Shown here: positions 24,135 to 36,515 of the stretch, piece after piece | How the letters are laid out: every line of letters begins with the position of its first letter | Numbering within the stretch: the first letter of the stretch is position 1 | DNA from: Poa pratensis | Lineage: Eukaryota > Streptophyta > Magnoliopsida > Poales > Poaceae | DNA: 64,000 nt | Assembly (NCBI GenBank): GCA_947311845.1 | Contig: CAMZMU010000081.1 | Coordinates: 694,320-758,319, forward strand | Direction of reading: 5' to 3' | Made by a program: the position numbers and the translations under genes | Notes under the pieces: generated by a model | Seen by the model: the letters and a program-made list of their open reading frames with translations, nothing else | Database searches by the model: none | What the model was told of the DNA's origin: nothing

Positions 24135-27100
24135 TGTGGCGCCCCGACCCGACTGCTATACAGTGATGTTGTGTGTCATCGGTTAAGCGATACAACCGGA
24201 GGTTACGGGTTTACCAATCCCCGGCCAAAACGTTTTGCAGGCGTTGCTCGGAATTGATCATCGGCAACGCAACACCCCGATTGATGCCTTAACACAGGCA
24301 CAACTATCAATGCATAATAGAGAGATCAAGACTTGTGGAACAACTGGCACATCACAGACTCTACGACTCAAAGCATTATAGTTCAACTCTTATAATAGAG
24401 AAAGATAGCAAATTACAACCAGAGGTCACAGACCCAACAGTACAACATGCGGAAGCAAATTAAGTTGGTCTAAACAACAAGATCCAAATTATGGCCTAAG
24501 AAGCCTACAGATAAACATTCAAGCGCCAGCTGTTCCGAGATGTCCAAGCTGCCACCTGGGAACCCCAGACTACTCGTCGACGTCCACAAAGAACCCACCT
24601 TCGAGGTCGGTGAAGTCCTCCTCTGAAAAAAGCAAACGACGTTGAGTTCGACGAACTCGCAAGATTAAATATAGAGCTTTAGCTCGATGAGGCTTTCAAA
24701 TTTTTATGGCTGTTTTGCAAAGCTGATTTTATTTATAGAAACATAACTCCATGGCATCGACTAATCAGAATATTGTTAAAAGGGGTAAGAAGTAACTCTT
24801 ATCTCTTGATCACCTTTCTCATCATCAACCACCATCATCACTGTACCTGTTCTACAAAGGCACCTCCCCGAATCACCCTCGAGGGAGCTAACCTTGCATT
24901 CTTGAGTAGTACCTTTAGTACTCAGTTTTTAATCATTCCGTTCAAGTTATTCTATGATCTTATCGTCCTTTCCCAAGTTGTCCGTAACCGTGGACACGGC
25001 TTTTCGAAAAGATTTAACCTGCAGGGGTGCACCGTGTTTACCTTCGGTACGCCCGGCTCATTGCCTACGCTTAGCTCTCTTCCGGGGAAAGCGGCTGAGT
25101 GGGAACGGTTACAACCTTTACCTTTTTGTGACTAACCCAGGATCATCAGTGGCGGTAGGACAGGTTCAGTGCCTCCAACACCCTGTCCCGCGGCCACTTA
25201 TTTTCCTGACACCACCATCCTCATCTCAGTTTTGGCCCCATCCCAACGCACGCGCAAATGGAAGCCCGAACTAGAGGACCCTCGGCTAGCCCTTCACAAG
25301 TTAGTCGGTCGACGAGGGCTCCATATACCCCACCAAATGGAAGCGCGCTCATTCTTGGTTCAAGAGGTAAAGAACTCGCACCTAGGCGGCGAGAGTGAGA
25401 CAAAGCACCACCATACCAAGTGGCCTCTCATCCCACCTTTAAGCATTTTATTACCTGTCACCACAATTTCTCCACCATCATCCATTCATCTCATCACCTG
25501 TTTCCAACATAAACCATCCATCGTACAACTAGACATTTAACTATGCATGGATAAGCAACAACATAGCATAGTTAAGTATCTCAGGCCAACAATACAAACC
25601 TATGGATAATAGGAGGGAAACATGTAATGGCATCAGAAACTTAATGCAACTATAGGATACTCTAATCCAAGAAAATTGACATTTAGAACCGCATGCAATA
25701 TTATAGTGGAGAAAATATTTGCGGAAATTAGGATAAGATATGCTCAGAGGGGGGATTACGCTTGCCTTGCTCAACGTGCTGGTAGTACGGATCGTCGGGG
25801 TATGGCGACGTAACCCCGGCTGCTTGATCTATCGAAGCATAAACACGGGAAGAAACAATCAATCACCACACCTGCTTCACAAATGCAATGCGCAAACACA
25901 TGATGACATGACATTTTAAATCCCCGAGAGGAGGATGATTCAACTATTCAAATTAAACGGAGTTCGGATGCTTAGAGGGGCGCATCTCGAATATACCGTG
26001 GAGTTAAGTAAGGAATCATCTTTACTTGTTGATTGAGGTGGTTGAAACCTAGGGTTAACTTGCAGATGACATGACATGATCAGGTGCAGAAGCAATGCTT
26101 AGGTGATTTACACCCTTCTTGTAATCAAATTAAAAAGGAGCTGAAAGTATTTGTAAATACTGCTGAGAGGGCTAAATCGGATTATCCGATGATGTTAGAA
26201 TCGGATTATCCGATCCATCGGGCTCAAAATACGGCTAAGGACCTTAAGTTTAACAGTGGTCTGAGGTACTGCCCAATTTCGGAATATCCAAATTTTCCTA
26301 AACCGGAATATCTGATGGAGCAGATGGCCTAAAATTTTTCTAAGGACCAAAGCATCTTCGCACTGGAGGTGTTCGTAAAATCCGAATTTTCCAGTTTCGG
26401 ATTATCCGACGCACGGCCAAGGAACACAATGCTCCGGCGAGCTCACACGAACGAGCTACGGCTCTCGATCGAACGAAAACAGGGCATGGGGAGGTTCACC
26501 AGCTCACCCTGAGCGAGTAGGAGGAGACGGCGAGGTCGGAGGTGGCTCGACGGCGACGAAATCGTCCGCGGCGTGCTCGGACGGCAACGGCGGAGTGGAG
26601 GACGGAGCTCGCGATTTCCCGGCCCCAGCTCGATTCCTCGGTGAGGACGAAGAGGAGGACACGGCGAAGAGATGGCGGGCTTCATCTGTGTGGGGCGGCG
26701 GAGACAGCGGCGATGTGTCGGCGACGGCGAACTCGGTCCGGCGTGCGGAAGAGAACGAGGGAAAGGGGAACGGGTGAGAAAAATATGTGGGAGCGAGTGG
26801 GAGCGGTGAGGCTCGTGGTTCTCGCTCCTCGCAGGGGAGAGGCAGAGGAGGGGCCCCCGGCGCGGCATCATGCGGCAGCGGCACGGCGGCATGGCACCAG
26901 TGCAGAGGAGAGAGAGACGGCGATTTGCAGATAACCCCCTGGACAATATTTTCCATCACGAACTGGTCCTTTTCAGCTTTTAGTTTTAAAACCTGTGGCT
27001 TTAGGGATTTTATTAGGGCACTAAACCATTTCAAAAAATTATGACAAAATTTGTGTAGCCTCTCCCTAACAAGTAGAGGCTCCACAAAATTTGGTGACTC

Positions 27101-27503
27101 GAAATAAAATGTTTTGAACCACTTTGTTTAGAAAGGTTGGTTATGTTATTTTCTTTAATACAATTTGATATTCCTTTGGAAATTTCAAAGCATGTGCAAA
27201 GTATTATTTTTGAACTATTGGAACTTCCTTGACAAATATATGAGGTCAAAGTATTTTGTTTTGCAAGTTTGGGTGCCTCAGTGTTTTGAGATTGGTTAAA
27301 GCAAGTTTGGCATTTTGTTTTTAAAATGGTGCCAAACCAACAACAATTCCCTAACCCAACAACAATTCCCTAACAACAATTCCCTAACCAAAAGTTAGAG
27401 TTTCCAAGTGATACACACTGATGCATGGATGCCATGATGCAATGAAGGAAAGCAAAAGTGAAAATTTGGTTCATATTTTGCAATACCAAAGTGGGTTGTT
27501 ACA
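24135..27503 (-). repeat. Chromovirus LTR a (copy B, left)
   Basis: 3.37 kb, TGTGGCGCC to GTTGTTACA, the counterpart of 4,135-7,524. It carries the full central GC-rich block (26,350-26,930) that is partly deleted from LTR b. It has T in GGGTTGTTACA, where LTRs b and c have C. Confidence 0.92.
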
Positions 27504-27539
27504 ATTCTACCCCCCTTACAGGAATCTCGTCCCGAGATT

Positions 27540-30500
27540 CTAAGATTGCGGAAAGAATCGGGATACTCCTCACGAAGACTAGACTCTCTTTCCCAAGTTG
27601 CTTCCTCTCGGAATGGTGAGACCACTGAACTTTGAGGAACTTGGTAGTCTTGTTATGGGTCTTTCTTTCGGCTTCATCCAGGACACGAATAGGATGCTCG
27701 CGATAAGTGAGATCTTCCTGGAGATCCAGCTCTTCATGATTGACCCCATGGATAGGATCTTTAAACACCGGCGAGTTGGGAGACATGAAACACATCATGT
27801 ACATTGGGAAGATGACCGGTAACTCCAACTTATAAGAAAGATCTCCTCGCTTGGCCAGAACGGTGAAAGGGCCAACATAGCGAGGGGCCAATTTCCCTTT
27901 GATACCGAAGCGGCGAACGCCACGAAGGGGAGAGACGCGGAGATAAGCTTTATCACCAATTTCATAGTGAATTCCTGATGGTGCTTATCATAGTAGCTCT
28001 TCTGCCTAGACTGAGCAATCTTCAGATTCTCTCTATGATTCTGACCTTCTCCTCAGCTTCATTGATCACATCGGACCAAAGAGTGCTCTCTCTCCGGTCT
28101 CGGACCAATTTAGAGGAGTGCGGCATTTTCTTCCATATAGAACCTCGAATGGAGCCATGCCCAGACTAGCTTGATAGCTATTGTTGTAGGAGAACTCCGC
28201 GAAAGGAGATACTTTTCCCAACCCTTGCCAAAAGAGATTACACATGCCCTAAGCATGTCTTCCAAACTTGGTTCACTCTTTCGGTCTGACCATCAGTTTG
28301 AGGATGGTAGGCGGTACTGAAGTTGAGACGGGACCCCATAGCAGTTTGGAAACTCTGCCAAACTTGGATACAAAGATACTTCCACGGTCCGATATGATCC
28401 TCAGAGGGACCCCATGCAATGGAACAATACGAGCCATATATGTCAGCAAGTTGACTGCCCGTATATCATCACGGACTGGTAGGAAGTGAGCAACCTTGGA
28501 CAGTCGATCAATGATTACCCAGATTGCATTGTTGCCCTTTTGAGATCTGGGAAACCCGGTGATGAAGTCCATACCGATTTCATCCCATTTCCACTCGGGG
28601 ACTGCAATAGGGCGGAGAGTGCCGGCAGGCCTTTGATGTTCAGCCTTTACCCGTCGACAGGTGTCGCATTCAGCAACATACTTGGCAATTTCTCGTTTCA
28701 TCCGAGTCCACCAGAATTGTGGTCGAAGGTCTTGGTACATTTTGGTACCCGGGATGAATAGAGAGAGGTGATTCATGAGCTTCTTGTAGGATCAGCTCCC
28801 TCAAATTCCGGTTCTTTGGCACTACCAAGCGGTCACCAAAATAAACAACTCCGGATTCATCTTCCGAGAAACATTTGGCCTTTCCGCTAGCAATGTTCTT
28901 TGATATTCAGGATACCCTCATCCAGCTTCTGAGCATCCTTAATCTGGTCTACAGAGTAGCTTTGATCTCCAGATTTGCAAGGTAGCCAGAGGGAACAATT
29001 TCCAGGTTCAAACGGGAGAACTCTTCATGAAGGGCAGGTTGGGCCTTTTCAATCATCATATTGTTGCAATAGGACTTCCGACTAGCGCGTCAGCCACGAC
29101 GTTTGCTTTGCCGGGTTGATAGTTCAGCTCACATCATAGTCCTTGATTAACTCCAACCAACGCCTTTGCCTGAGATTTAAATCCGGCTGGGTGAAGAGGT
29201 ACTTCAGACTCTTGTGATCCGAAAATCTCGCAACGGTTACCAAACAGGTATGGTCTCCATTGCTTCAAAGCATAGACCACCGCGGCAAGTTCTAGATCAT
29301 GAGTTGGGTAGTTGTGCTCATGCGGCTTCAATTGGCGAGAAGCATATGCCACCACATGGCCATCTTGCATTAGCACACAGCCCAAGCCTTGCAGAGAGGC
29401 GTCACAGAAGACGACGAAATCCTTGCTTGTGTCCGGCAGGACAAGCACAGGAGCGGACGTGAGTTTGGCTTTCAGTGTTTGAAGCTCTCTTCAGCTTGTC
29501 GTCCATACGAACTTTTATCCTTCTTGAGAAGGTCAGTCAGAGCCTTGGCTATCTTGGAGAAACCTTCGATGAATCGGCGGTAGTAACCTGCCAATCCGAG
29601 AAAGCTACGATGTCCTTGACTGACATTGGAGTTTTCCAATCCAAAATGGACTGAATCTTGTCGGGAATGACAGCCACACCATTAGCGGATATCACATGAC
29701 CAAGGAAGACAAGATTATCCAACCAGAACTCACACTTGGAGAACTTGGCATAGAGGCGGTGTTCTCGAAGTCGTGTCAGAACCAACCGAAGATGTTCGGC
29801 ATGCTCTTCATCGGTTTTGGAATAAACGAGGATGTCATCGTAAATGACGACAAACTTGTCGAGATAATCCATGAAGATGGAGTTCATGAGCCTCATGAAA
29901 GTAGCTGGAGCATTGTGAGACCAAAGGACATGACGGTATACTCATATGAGCCATACGAGTAACAAATGCCGTCTTTGGGATATCCTCCTTTCTGATCTTG
30001 ATCTGATGGTATCCTGACCTCAGATCCATCTTGGAGAATACGTTGCACCAGCTAACTGATCCAACAGATCATTGATGCGAGGAATAGGATACTTGTTCTT
30101 GATTGTCACCGCATTCAACGGTATAGTCAGAGACTAGACGAGGCACGGTAGAATCCCTCTTCTTGACAAAGAGTACCGGACAACCCCAAGGTGAACTGCT
30201 AGGCTGAATGAAATCCTTCGCTAACAGCTGATCAATTTGCTCTTTCAACAGAGCCAACTCTTCCACCGGCATACGGTAGGGCTTCTTGGAAATCGGAGCA
30301 GTACCGGGAAGTAGATCTATGACAAACTCCACACTTCGGTCAGGAGGCATGCCAGGCAATTCTTCCGGGAACACATCCGGGAAGTCACACACCACGTGTA
30401 TGTCCTGGATTTCAGGAGGGGATTCGCCTTCCATAAAGCAAAGGAGGATCTCGGGTGAGTTGGGTATGACTGAAGATGGAGGTCTTGAGAGTGCAGACCA

Positions 30501-30890
30501 ATACTCTACAATGTCACCGGAAGAAGTGGTCACGGTAATGGTCTTGGCAGCACAGTCGAGATTAGCCCGGTATTTGGCTAGCCAGTTCATGCCCAGTATG
30601 ACATCAATGCCACTTGACCTCAGAGCTACCAAAGCAAAGGAAAGACGAGTAACCTATAATCTGGACTCAGGAGTAACCCCATCGGTTTGCCATTTGGAGC
30701 CAGGAGTGGAGATCACCAAGGGACGGCTCATTTTCTCGAACGGTATTTTGTGGTCTTTTGCAAAAGCTATGGATATGAATGAATGCGATGCTCCAGAATC
30801 AAACAAAACTGTAGCAAGATTGTTGTTGATTCGTAGCTCACCCATAAGGACGCCGGGGTCCTCTTCAGCTTGCTCAGCAGAGACGTGGTT
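27540..30890 (-). pseudogene. Chromovirus pol (copy B)
   Basis: Counterpart of 7,561-10,930 with the same motifs: protease DSGAS near 30,810, RT motifs at 30,240-29,840, RNase H at 29,448-29,130, integrase D,D,E motifs at 28,600-28,280, and the chromodomain-like end with its stop at 27,540-27,542. The RT box reads VIYDDI here because three bases are missing near 29,840 (copy A has VIYIDDI), so the conserved residue is lost in frame. Further breaks lie near 30,120, 29,200, 28,760 and 28,460. The element is not coding-competent as written. Confidence 0.88.
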
Positions 30891-31903
30891 CAGGCGACCA
30901 CGCAATAGGTCCAGCCTTGCCAGCTGGAGTGGCAGGGGCTCGTGCAGGAGTTCCCGAGATAGGTGCCTTCTGGGGGCACTCCCTGGAGTAGTGGCCAGCC
31001 TGGCCACAGGTGTAGCAGGTGAGTCCAGGTGGAGCAGGTAGCAGAGGACGATACCCACTCCCGCTGCCCCAAGTGTCGAAGTAGTGGGGCGCGGAGGTGG
31101 TGGCCTGTATCCCGCGGCCCTCGGCATGAATGGAGCACGCGGCACAGCGCTGTAGGGACAAACACCCTGCGCTTCTTGCTCTCAGAACCCGAGGAACTCT
31201 GGTGGTCCCCGTGTGCTGGCCTCTTGGAAGCCTCAAGTTCCTTTCTTCCCTGCTCAAGAGTAAGAGCCTGGTTGAACAGCTCCTGGTAGGTCTGGAACTT
31301 GAAGGGCAGCAACTCATAGCGGAGCTGCGGCGTAAGACCCTTGCGGAACAGCTCTTGCTTGTCAGCATCAGTGGTCACGTCCCTTGGGGCGTAACGAGAG
31401 AGATGGTTGAATTCACAACCATAAGTGCGGAGGTCCATACGTCCCTGTTGCAAATCCAGGAACTCCCTCCTCTTCAAATCCATGATCGGCTGAGGGATGT
31501 AAGCCGCACGGAAGGCAGTGCGGAAATCAGCCCAAGTGAAGACATGGTTGGGGAAACAATGCCACATGGCTTTCCCACCAACAGCCAGCGCACCAACCAG
31601 AGGTAGGTGGCAAAGTTGACTTGCTCGGCCACTGGGACATGCAGCGCGGAGAACTTGCGCTCCAGAGCACGAAGCCAATCATCAGCTTCCAGTGGCTCCT
31701 TAGCATCAGCAAAGGTGGGTGGCTGCGAGCGCAGGAACTCAGTGAGAGTGTTGCAGCCATTCCTCTGTGCATTCTGCTGCACCAACTGCTCAAGCAGCGC
31801 TCATTGCGCCCACGGTTCTCCTCAATGGCCATCAAGACCTGAGCCATCGAGGGTGGTGGCGGGGTTCCTCATCATTGTGGTTACCACGGCCTCCTCGAGC
31901 CAT
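30890..31903 (-). pseudogene. Chromovirus gag (copy B)
   Basis: Counterpart of 10,930-11,944. The start is the minus-strand ATG at 31,903. It keeps the WADFRTAFRAAYIP core at about 31,540, the basic SESKKRR stretch and the CCHC zinc knuckle near 31,020-30,980. Frame changes lie near 31,850, 31,800, 31,600, 31,550, 31,160, 31,065 and 30,945. Several are single-base differences from copy A on either side. Confidence 0.86.
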
Positions 31904-32477
31904 TCTGGAATTTACAATGACACAGTTAGTATCTTCCTCCGAATGGTTGAACAATAGCATTAGCGTCTACTCAAGTACACAGACTAGGGACGATAATACA
32001 TTGTGTAACAACTAACAAGGATCAACAAGATAGAACTTGGGTCAAAGATCAGCATCATGTACTACTAGCGTGGGATTCAAATAGTTAAGAAACCACGTGA
32101 TTCAACACACTCTAGTTGGCACAATCCGGGACCTTCTGTTCAAGTCCTTGGGTTAAAACCCAACAAAGGAATAAGTGATCACTCGGTAGAATAACAGAGT
32201 TCAAACATCTGAGTTTGGATTGTAACGCAGCGGGAGCAACCGGACACATAACACTAAAGGTAGAACCCAACCCGTGATACTAATTTTTGAAGTAACAGAT
32301 GAGAAGTAAAACCTTTAACTCAAATCGAGGTAAGATTGCTCCGAGATTAGAGTGTAACCAGATAAGGAGTAAAAAGAATCCTAAGATGGTTTTCACAACT
32401 CATTTTTAGGTTAAAAATATTTTCACAAACACTAGACTCAACGTCGACCAGTAGAAGGGTTTCCTACAGGCAGTACT

Positions 32478-32489
32478 GCTCTGATACCA
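32478..32489 (-). other. Primer-binding site, initiator tRNA-Met type (copy B)
   Basis: Minus strand TGGTATCAGAGC, three bases from LTR b, identical to 12,523-12,534. The leader to its left (31,904-32,477) matches 11,945-12,522 and has no gene. Confidence 0.92.
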
Positions 32490-32492
32490 ACT

Positions 32493-35454
32493 TGTGGCGC
32501 CCCGACCCGACTGCTATACAGTGATGCTGTGTGTCACCGGTTAAGCGATACAACCGGAGGTTACGGGTTTACCAATCCCCGGCCAAAACCTTTGGCAGGC
32601 GTTGCTCGGAATGATCATCGGCAACGCAACACCCCGATTGATGCCTTAACACAGGCACAACTATCAATGCATAATAGAGAGATCAAGACTTGTGGAACAA
32701 CTGGCACATCACAGACTCTACGACACAAAGCATTATAGTTCAACTCTTATAATAGAGAAAGATAGCAAATTACAACCAGAGGTCACAGACCCAACATTAC
32801 AACATGCGGAAGCAATTAAGTTGTTCTAAACAACAAGATCCAAATTATGGCCTAAGAGGCCTACAGATAAACATTCAGCGCCAGCTGTTCCGGGATGTCC
32901 CAAGCTGCCACCTGGGAACCCCAGACTACTCGTCGACGTCCACAAAGAACCCACCTTCGAGGTCGGTGAAGTCCTCCTCTGAAACAAACAAACGACGTTG
33001 AGTTCGACGAACTCGCAAGATTAAATATAGAGCTTTAGCTCGATGAGGCTTTCAAAGTTTTATGGCTGTTTTGCATAAAGCTGATTTTATTTATAGAAAA
33101 CATAACTCCATGGCATCGACTAATCAGATATTTTAAAAGGGGTAAGAAGTAACTCTTTTCTCTTGATCACCTTTCTCTCATCAACACCATCATCACTGTA
33201 CCTGTTCTACAAAGGCACCTCCCCGAATCACCCTCGAGGAAGCTAACCTTGCATTCTTGAGTAGTACCTTTAGTACTCAGTTTTTAATCATTCCGTTCAA
33301 GTTATTCTATGATCTTATCGTCCTTTCCCAAGTTGTCCGTAACCGTGGACACGGCTTTTCGAAAAGATTTAACCCTGCAGGGGTGCACTGTGTTTACCTT
33401 CGGTACCGCCCGGCTCATTGCCTACGCTTAGCTCTCTTGGGGAAAGCCGGCTGAGTGGGAACGGTTACAACCTTTACCTTGTTTGAGACTAACCCAGGAT
33501 CATCAGTGGCGGTAGGACAGGTTCAGTGCCTCCAACACCCTGTCCCGTGGCCACTTATTTTCCTGACACCACCATCCTCATCTCAGTCTTGGCCACCATC
33601 CAACGCACGCGCAAATGGAAGCCAAACTAGAGGACCCTGGCTAGCCCCACAAGTTAGTCGGTCGACGAGGGCTCCATATACCCCACCGAATGGAAGCGCG
33701 CTCATTCTTGGTTCAAGAGGTAAAGAACTCGCACCTAGGCGGCGAGAGTGAGACAAAGCACCACCATACCAAGTGGCCTCTCATCCCCACCTTTAAGCAT
33801 TTTATTACCTGTCACCACAATTTCTCCACCATCCATCATCTCATCACCTGTTTCCAACATGAACCATCCATCGTATAACTGGCATTTAACTAAGCATGGC
33901 TAAGCAACAACATAGCATAGTTAAGTATCTCAGGCCAACAATACAAACCTATGGATAATAGGAGGGAAACAGGTAATGGCATCGGAAACTTAATGCAACT
34001 ATAGGATACTCTAATCCAAGCAAATTGACATTTGGAACCGCATGCAATATTATAGTGGAGAAAATATTTGCGGAAATTAGGATAAGATGCTCAGGGGGGG
34101 ATTACGCTTGCCTTGCTCAATGTGCTGGTAGTACGGATCATCGGGGTATTGCGACGTAACCCGGCTGCTTGATCTATCGAAGCATAACACGGGAAGAAAC
34201 AATCAATCACCAACCTGCTTCACAAATGCAATGCGCAAACACATGATGACATGACATTTTAAATCCCCGACAGGAGGATGATTCAACTATTCAAATTAAA
34301 CGGAGTTCGGATGCTTAGAGGGGCGCATCTCGAATATACCGTGGAGTTAAGTAAGGAATCATCTTTACTTGTTGATTGAGGTGGTTGAACCCTAGGGTTA
34401 ACTTGCAGATGACATGACATGATCAGTGCAGAAGCAATGTTTAGGTGATTTACACCTTCTTGTAATCAAATTAAAAAGGAGCTGAAAGTATTTGTAAATA
34501 CTGCTGAACAGGGCTAATCGATTATCGATGATGTTAGAATCGGATTATCCGATCCATCGGGCTCGAAAATACTCCTAAGGACCTTAAGTTTAAACAGTGG
34601 TCTGAGGTACTGCCCATTTCGGAATATCGAATTTTCCTAAACCGGAATATCCGATGGAGCAGATGGCCTAAAATTTTTCTAAGGACCAAAGCATCTTGCA
34701 GGACGAGGGAAAGGGGAACGGGCGAGAAAAATATCTGGGAGTGAGTGGGAGCGGTGAGGCTCGTGGTTCTCGCTCCTCGCAGGGGCGAGGCAAAGGAGGG
34801 GGGCCCCGGCGCGGCGCGTGCGGCAGCGGCACGGCGGCATGGCGCCAGTGTAGAGGAGAGAGACGACGGTGATTTGCAGATAACCCCCTGGACAATATTT
34901 TCGATCAGGAACTGGTCCTTTTCAGCTTTTAGTTTTAAAACCTGTGGCTTTAGGGATTTTATTAGGGCACTAAACCATTTTCAAAATTATGACAAAATTT
35001 GTGTAGCCTCTCCCTAACAAGTAGAGGCTCCACAAAATTTGGTGACTCGAAATAAAATGTTTTGAACCACTTTTGTTTAGAAAGGTTGGCTATGTTATTT
35101 TCTTCAATACAATTTGATATTCCTTTGGAAATTTCAAAGCATGTGCAAAGTATTATTTTTGAACTATTGGAACTTCCTTGACAAATATAAGAGGTCAAAG
35201 TATTTTGTTTTGCAAGTTTGGGTGCCTCCAGTGTTTTGAGATTGGTTAAAGCAAGTTTGGCATTTTGTTTTTTAAAATGGTGCCAAAACCAACAACAATT
35301 CCCTAACCCAACAACAATTCCAAACAACAATTCCCTAACCAAAAGTTAGAGTTTCCAAGTGATACACACTGATGCATGGATGCCATGATGCAATGAAGGA
35401 AAGCAAAAGTGAAAATTTGGTTCATATTTTGCAATACCAAAGTGGGCTGTTACA
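32493..35454 (-). repeat. Chromovirus LTR b (copy B, middle)
   Basis: TGTGGCGCC to GCTGTTACA, 2.96 kb. Compared with LTR a it lacks about 0.4 kb: after AAGCATCTT at 34,690 it jumps to GGACGAGGGAAAGGGGAACG. It is followed by its own polypurine tract and pol end, so it acts as 5' LTR to the long internal region on its left and as 3' LTR to the short one on its right. Confidence 0.92.
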
Positions 35455-35480
35455 ATTCTACCCCCCCCCCCCCCCCTTAC
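35455..35480 (-). other. Second polypurine tract with expanded homopolymer
   Basis: The plus strand has ATTCTA followed by sixteen Cs (35,461-35,476) and TTACAGG. The same site at 7,531 and 27,510 has six Cs. On the element strand this is a G16 tract in the plus-strand primer. Confidence 0.85.
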
Positions 35481-35500
35481 AGGAATCTCGTCCCGAGATT

Positions 35501-36310
35501 CTAAGATTGCGGAAAGAATTCGGGATACTCCTCACGAAGACTAGACTCTCTTTCCCAAGTTGCTTCCTCCTCGGAATGGTGAGACCACTGAACTTTGAGG
35601 AACTTGGTAGTCTTGTTATGGGTCTTTCTTTCGGCTTCATCCAGGACACGAATAGGATGCTCGCGATAAGTGAGATCTTCCTGGAGATCCAGCTCTTCAT
35701 GATTGACCCCATGGATAGGATCTTTAAAGCACCGGCGGAGTTGGGAGACATGAAACACATCATGTACACTTGGGAAGATGACCGGTAACTCCAACTTATA
35801 AGAAAGATCTCCTCGCTTGGCCAGAACGGTGAAAGGGCCAACATAGCGAGGGGCCAATTTCCCTTTGATACCGAAGCGGCGAACGCCACGAAGGGGAGAG
35901 ACGCGGAGATAAGCTTTATCACCAATTTCATAGTGAATCTCCTGATGGTGCTTATCGTAGTAGCTCTTTTGCCTAGACTGAGCAATCTTCAGATTCTCTC
36001 ATATGATTCTGACCTTCTCCGCAGCTTCATTGATCACATCCGGACCAAAGAGTGCTCTCTCTCCGGTCTCGGACCAATTTAGAGGAGTGCGGCATTTTCT
36101 TCCATATAGAACCTTGAATGGAGCTATGACTAGACTAGCTTGATAGCTATTGTTGTAGGAGAACTCCGCGAAAGTGAGATACTTTTCTCAACCCTTGCCA
36201 AAAGAGATTACACATGCCCTAAGCATGTCTTCCAAAACTTGGTTCACTCTTTCGGTCTGACCATCAGTTTGAGGATGCTAGGCGGTGCTGAAGTTGAGAC
36301 GGGACCCAAC
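35501..36310 (-). pseudogene. Chromovirus pol 3' fragment (second internal region)
   Basis: Starts at the pol stop codon (35,501-35,503) and carries the chromodomain-like end, the SYKLELPVIFP region and the C-terminal part of integrase, matching 7,561-8,364. It ends abruptly after GAGACGGGACCC, where LTR sequence follows. The catalytic core of integrase and everything upstream are missing. AACAACAA at the junction resembles the LTR repeat CCAACAACAATTCCC, so microhomology-mediated deletion is possible. Confidence 0.85.
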
Positions 36311-36316
36311 AACAAA

Positions 36317-36515
36317 TTTGGTTAAAGCAAGTTTGGCATTTTGTTTTTAAAATGGTGCCAAACCAACAACAATTCCCTAACCCAACAACAATTCCCTAAC
36401 CAAAAGTTAGAGTTTCCAAGTGATACACACTGATGCATGGATGCCATGATGCAATGAAGGAAAGCAAAAGTGAAAATTTGGTTCATATTTTGCAATACCC
36501 AAGTGGGCTGTTACA
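36317..36515 (-). repeat. Chromovirus LTR c fragment
   Basis: The last 0.2 kb (plus-strand right end) of the LTR, from GGTTAAAGCAAG to GCTGTTACA. It shares the C of GGGCTGTTACA with LTR b. Its right edge meets the LINE at 36,516. Confidence 0.9.

Larger units (their letters stand above)
20015..34689 (+). repeat. Large direct repeat, copy B
   Basis: This is the second occurrence of the stretch at 1-14,723. Its left edge here lies inside ICE1 intron 2, only because copy A is cut by the window start. At the right the match ends where copy A meets the N gap, while this copy continues through the rest of the chromovirus to 36,515. Small losses specific to this copy include one C at 20,500, one A near 21,145 and CGCC near 25,050. 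Confidence 0.95.
24135..36515 (-). mobile_element. Ty3-gypsy chromovirus, copy B, with extra internal part and third LTR
   Basis: Layout from left: LTR a (24,135-27,503), internal region, LTR b (32,493-35,454), a second polypurine tract and pol 3' end (35,455 to about 36,310), and an LTR c fragment (about 36,317-36,515). The left flank is AAACG. The right flank after TGTTACA is AACG, so a 4-5 bp target duplication brackets the outermost ends. The whole block therefore behaves as one insertion into the LINE. Such an arrangement is expected from unequal recombination between LTRs, or insertion of a dimer, followed by an internal deletion. No intact gag-pol frame remains. Confidence 0.92.
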
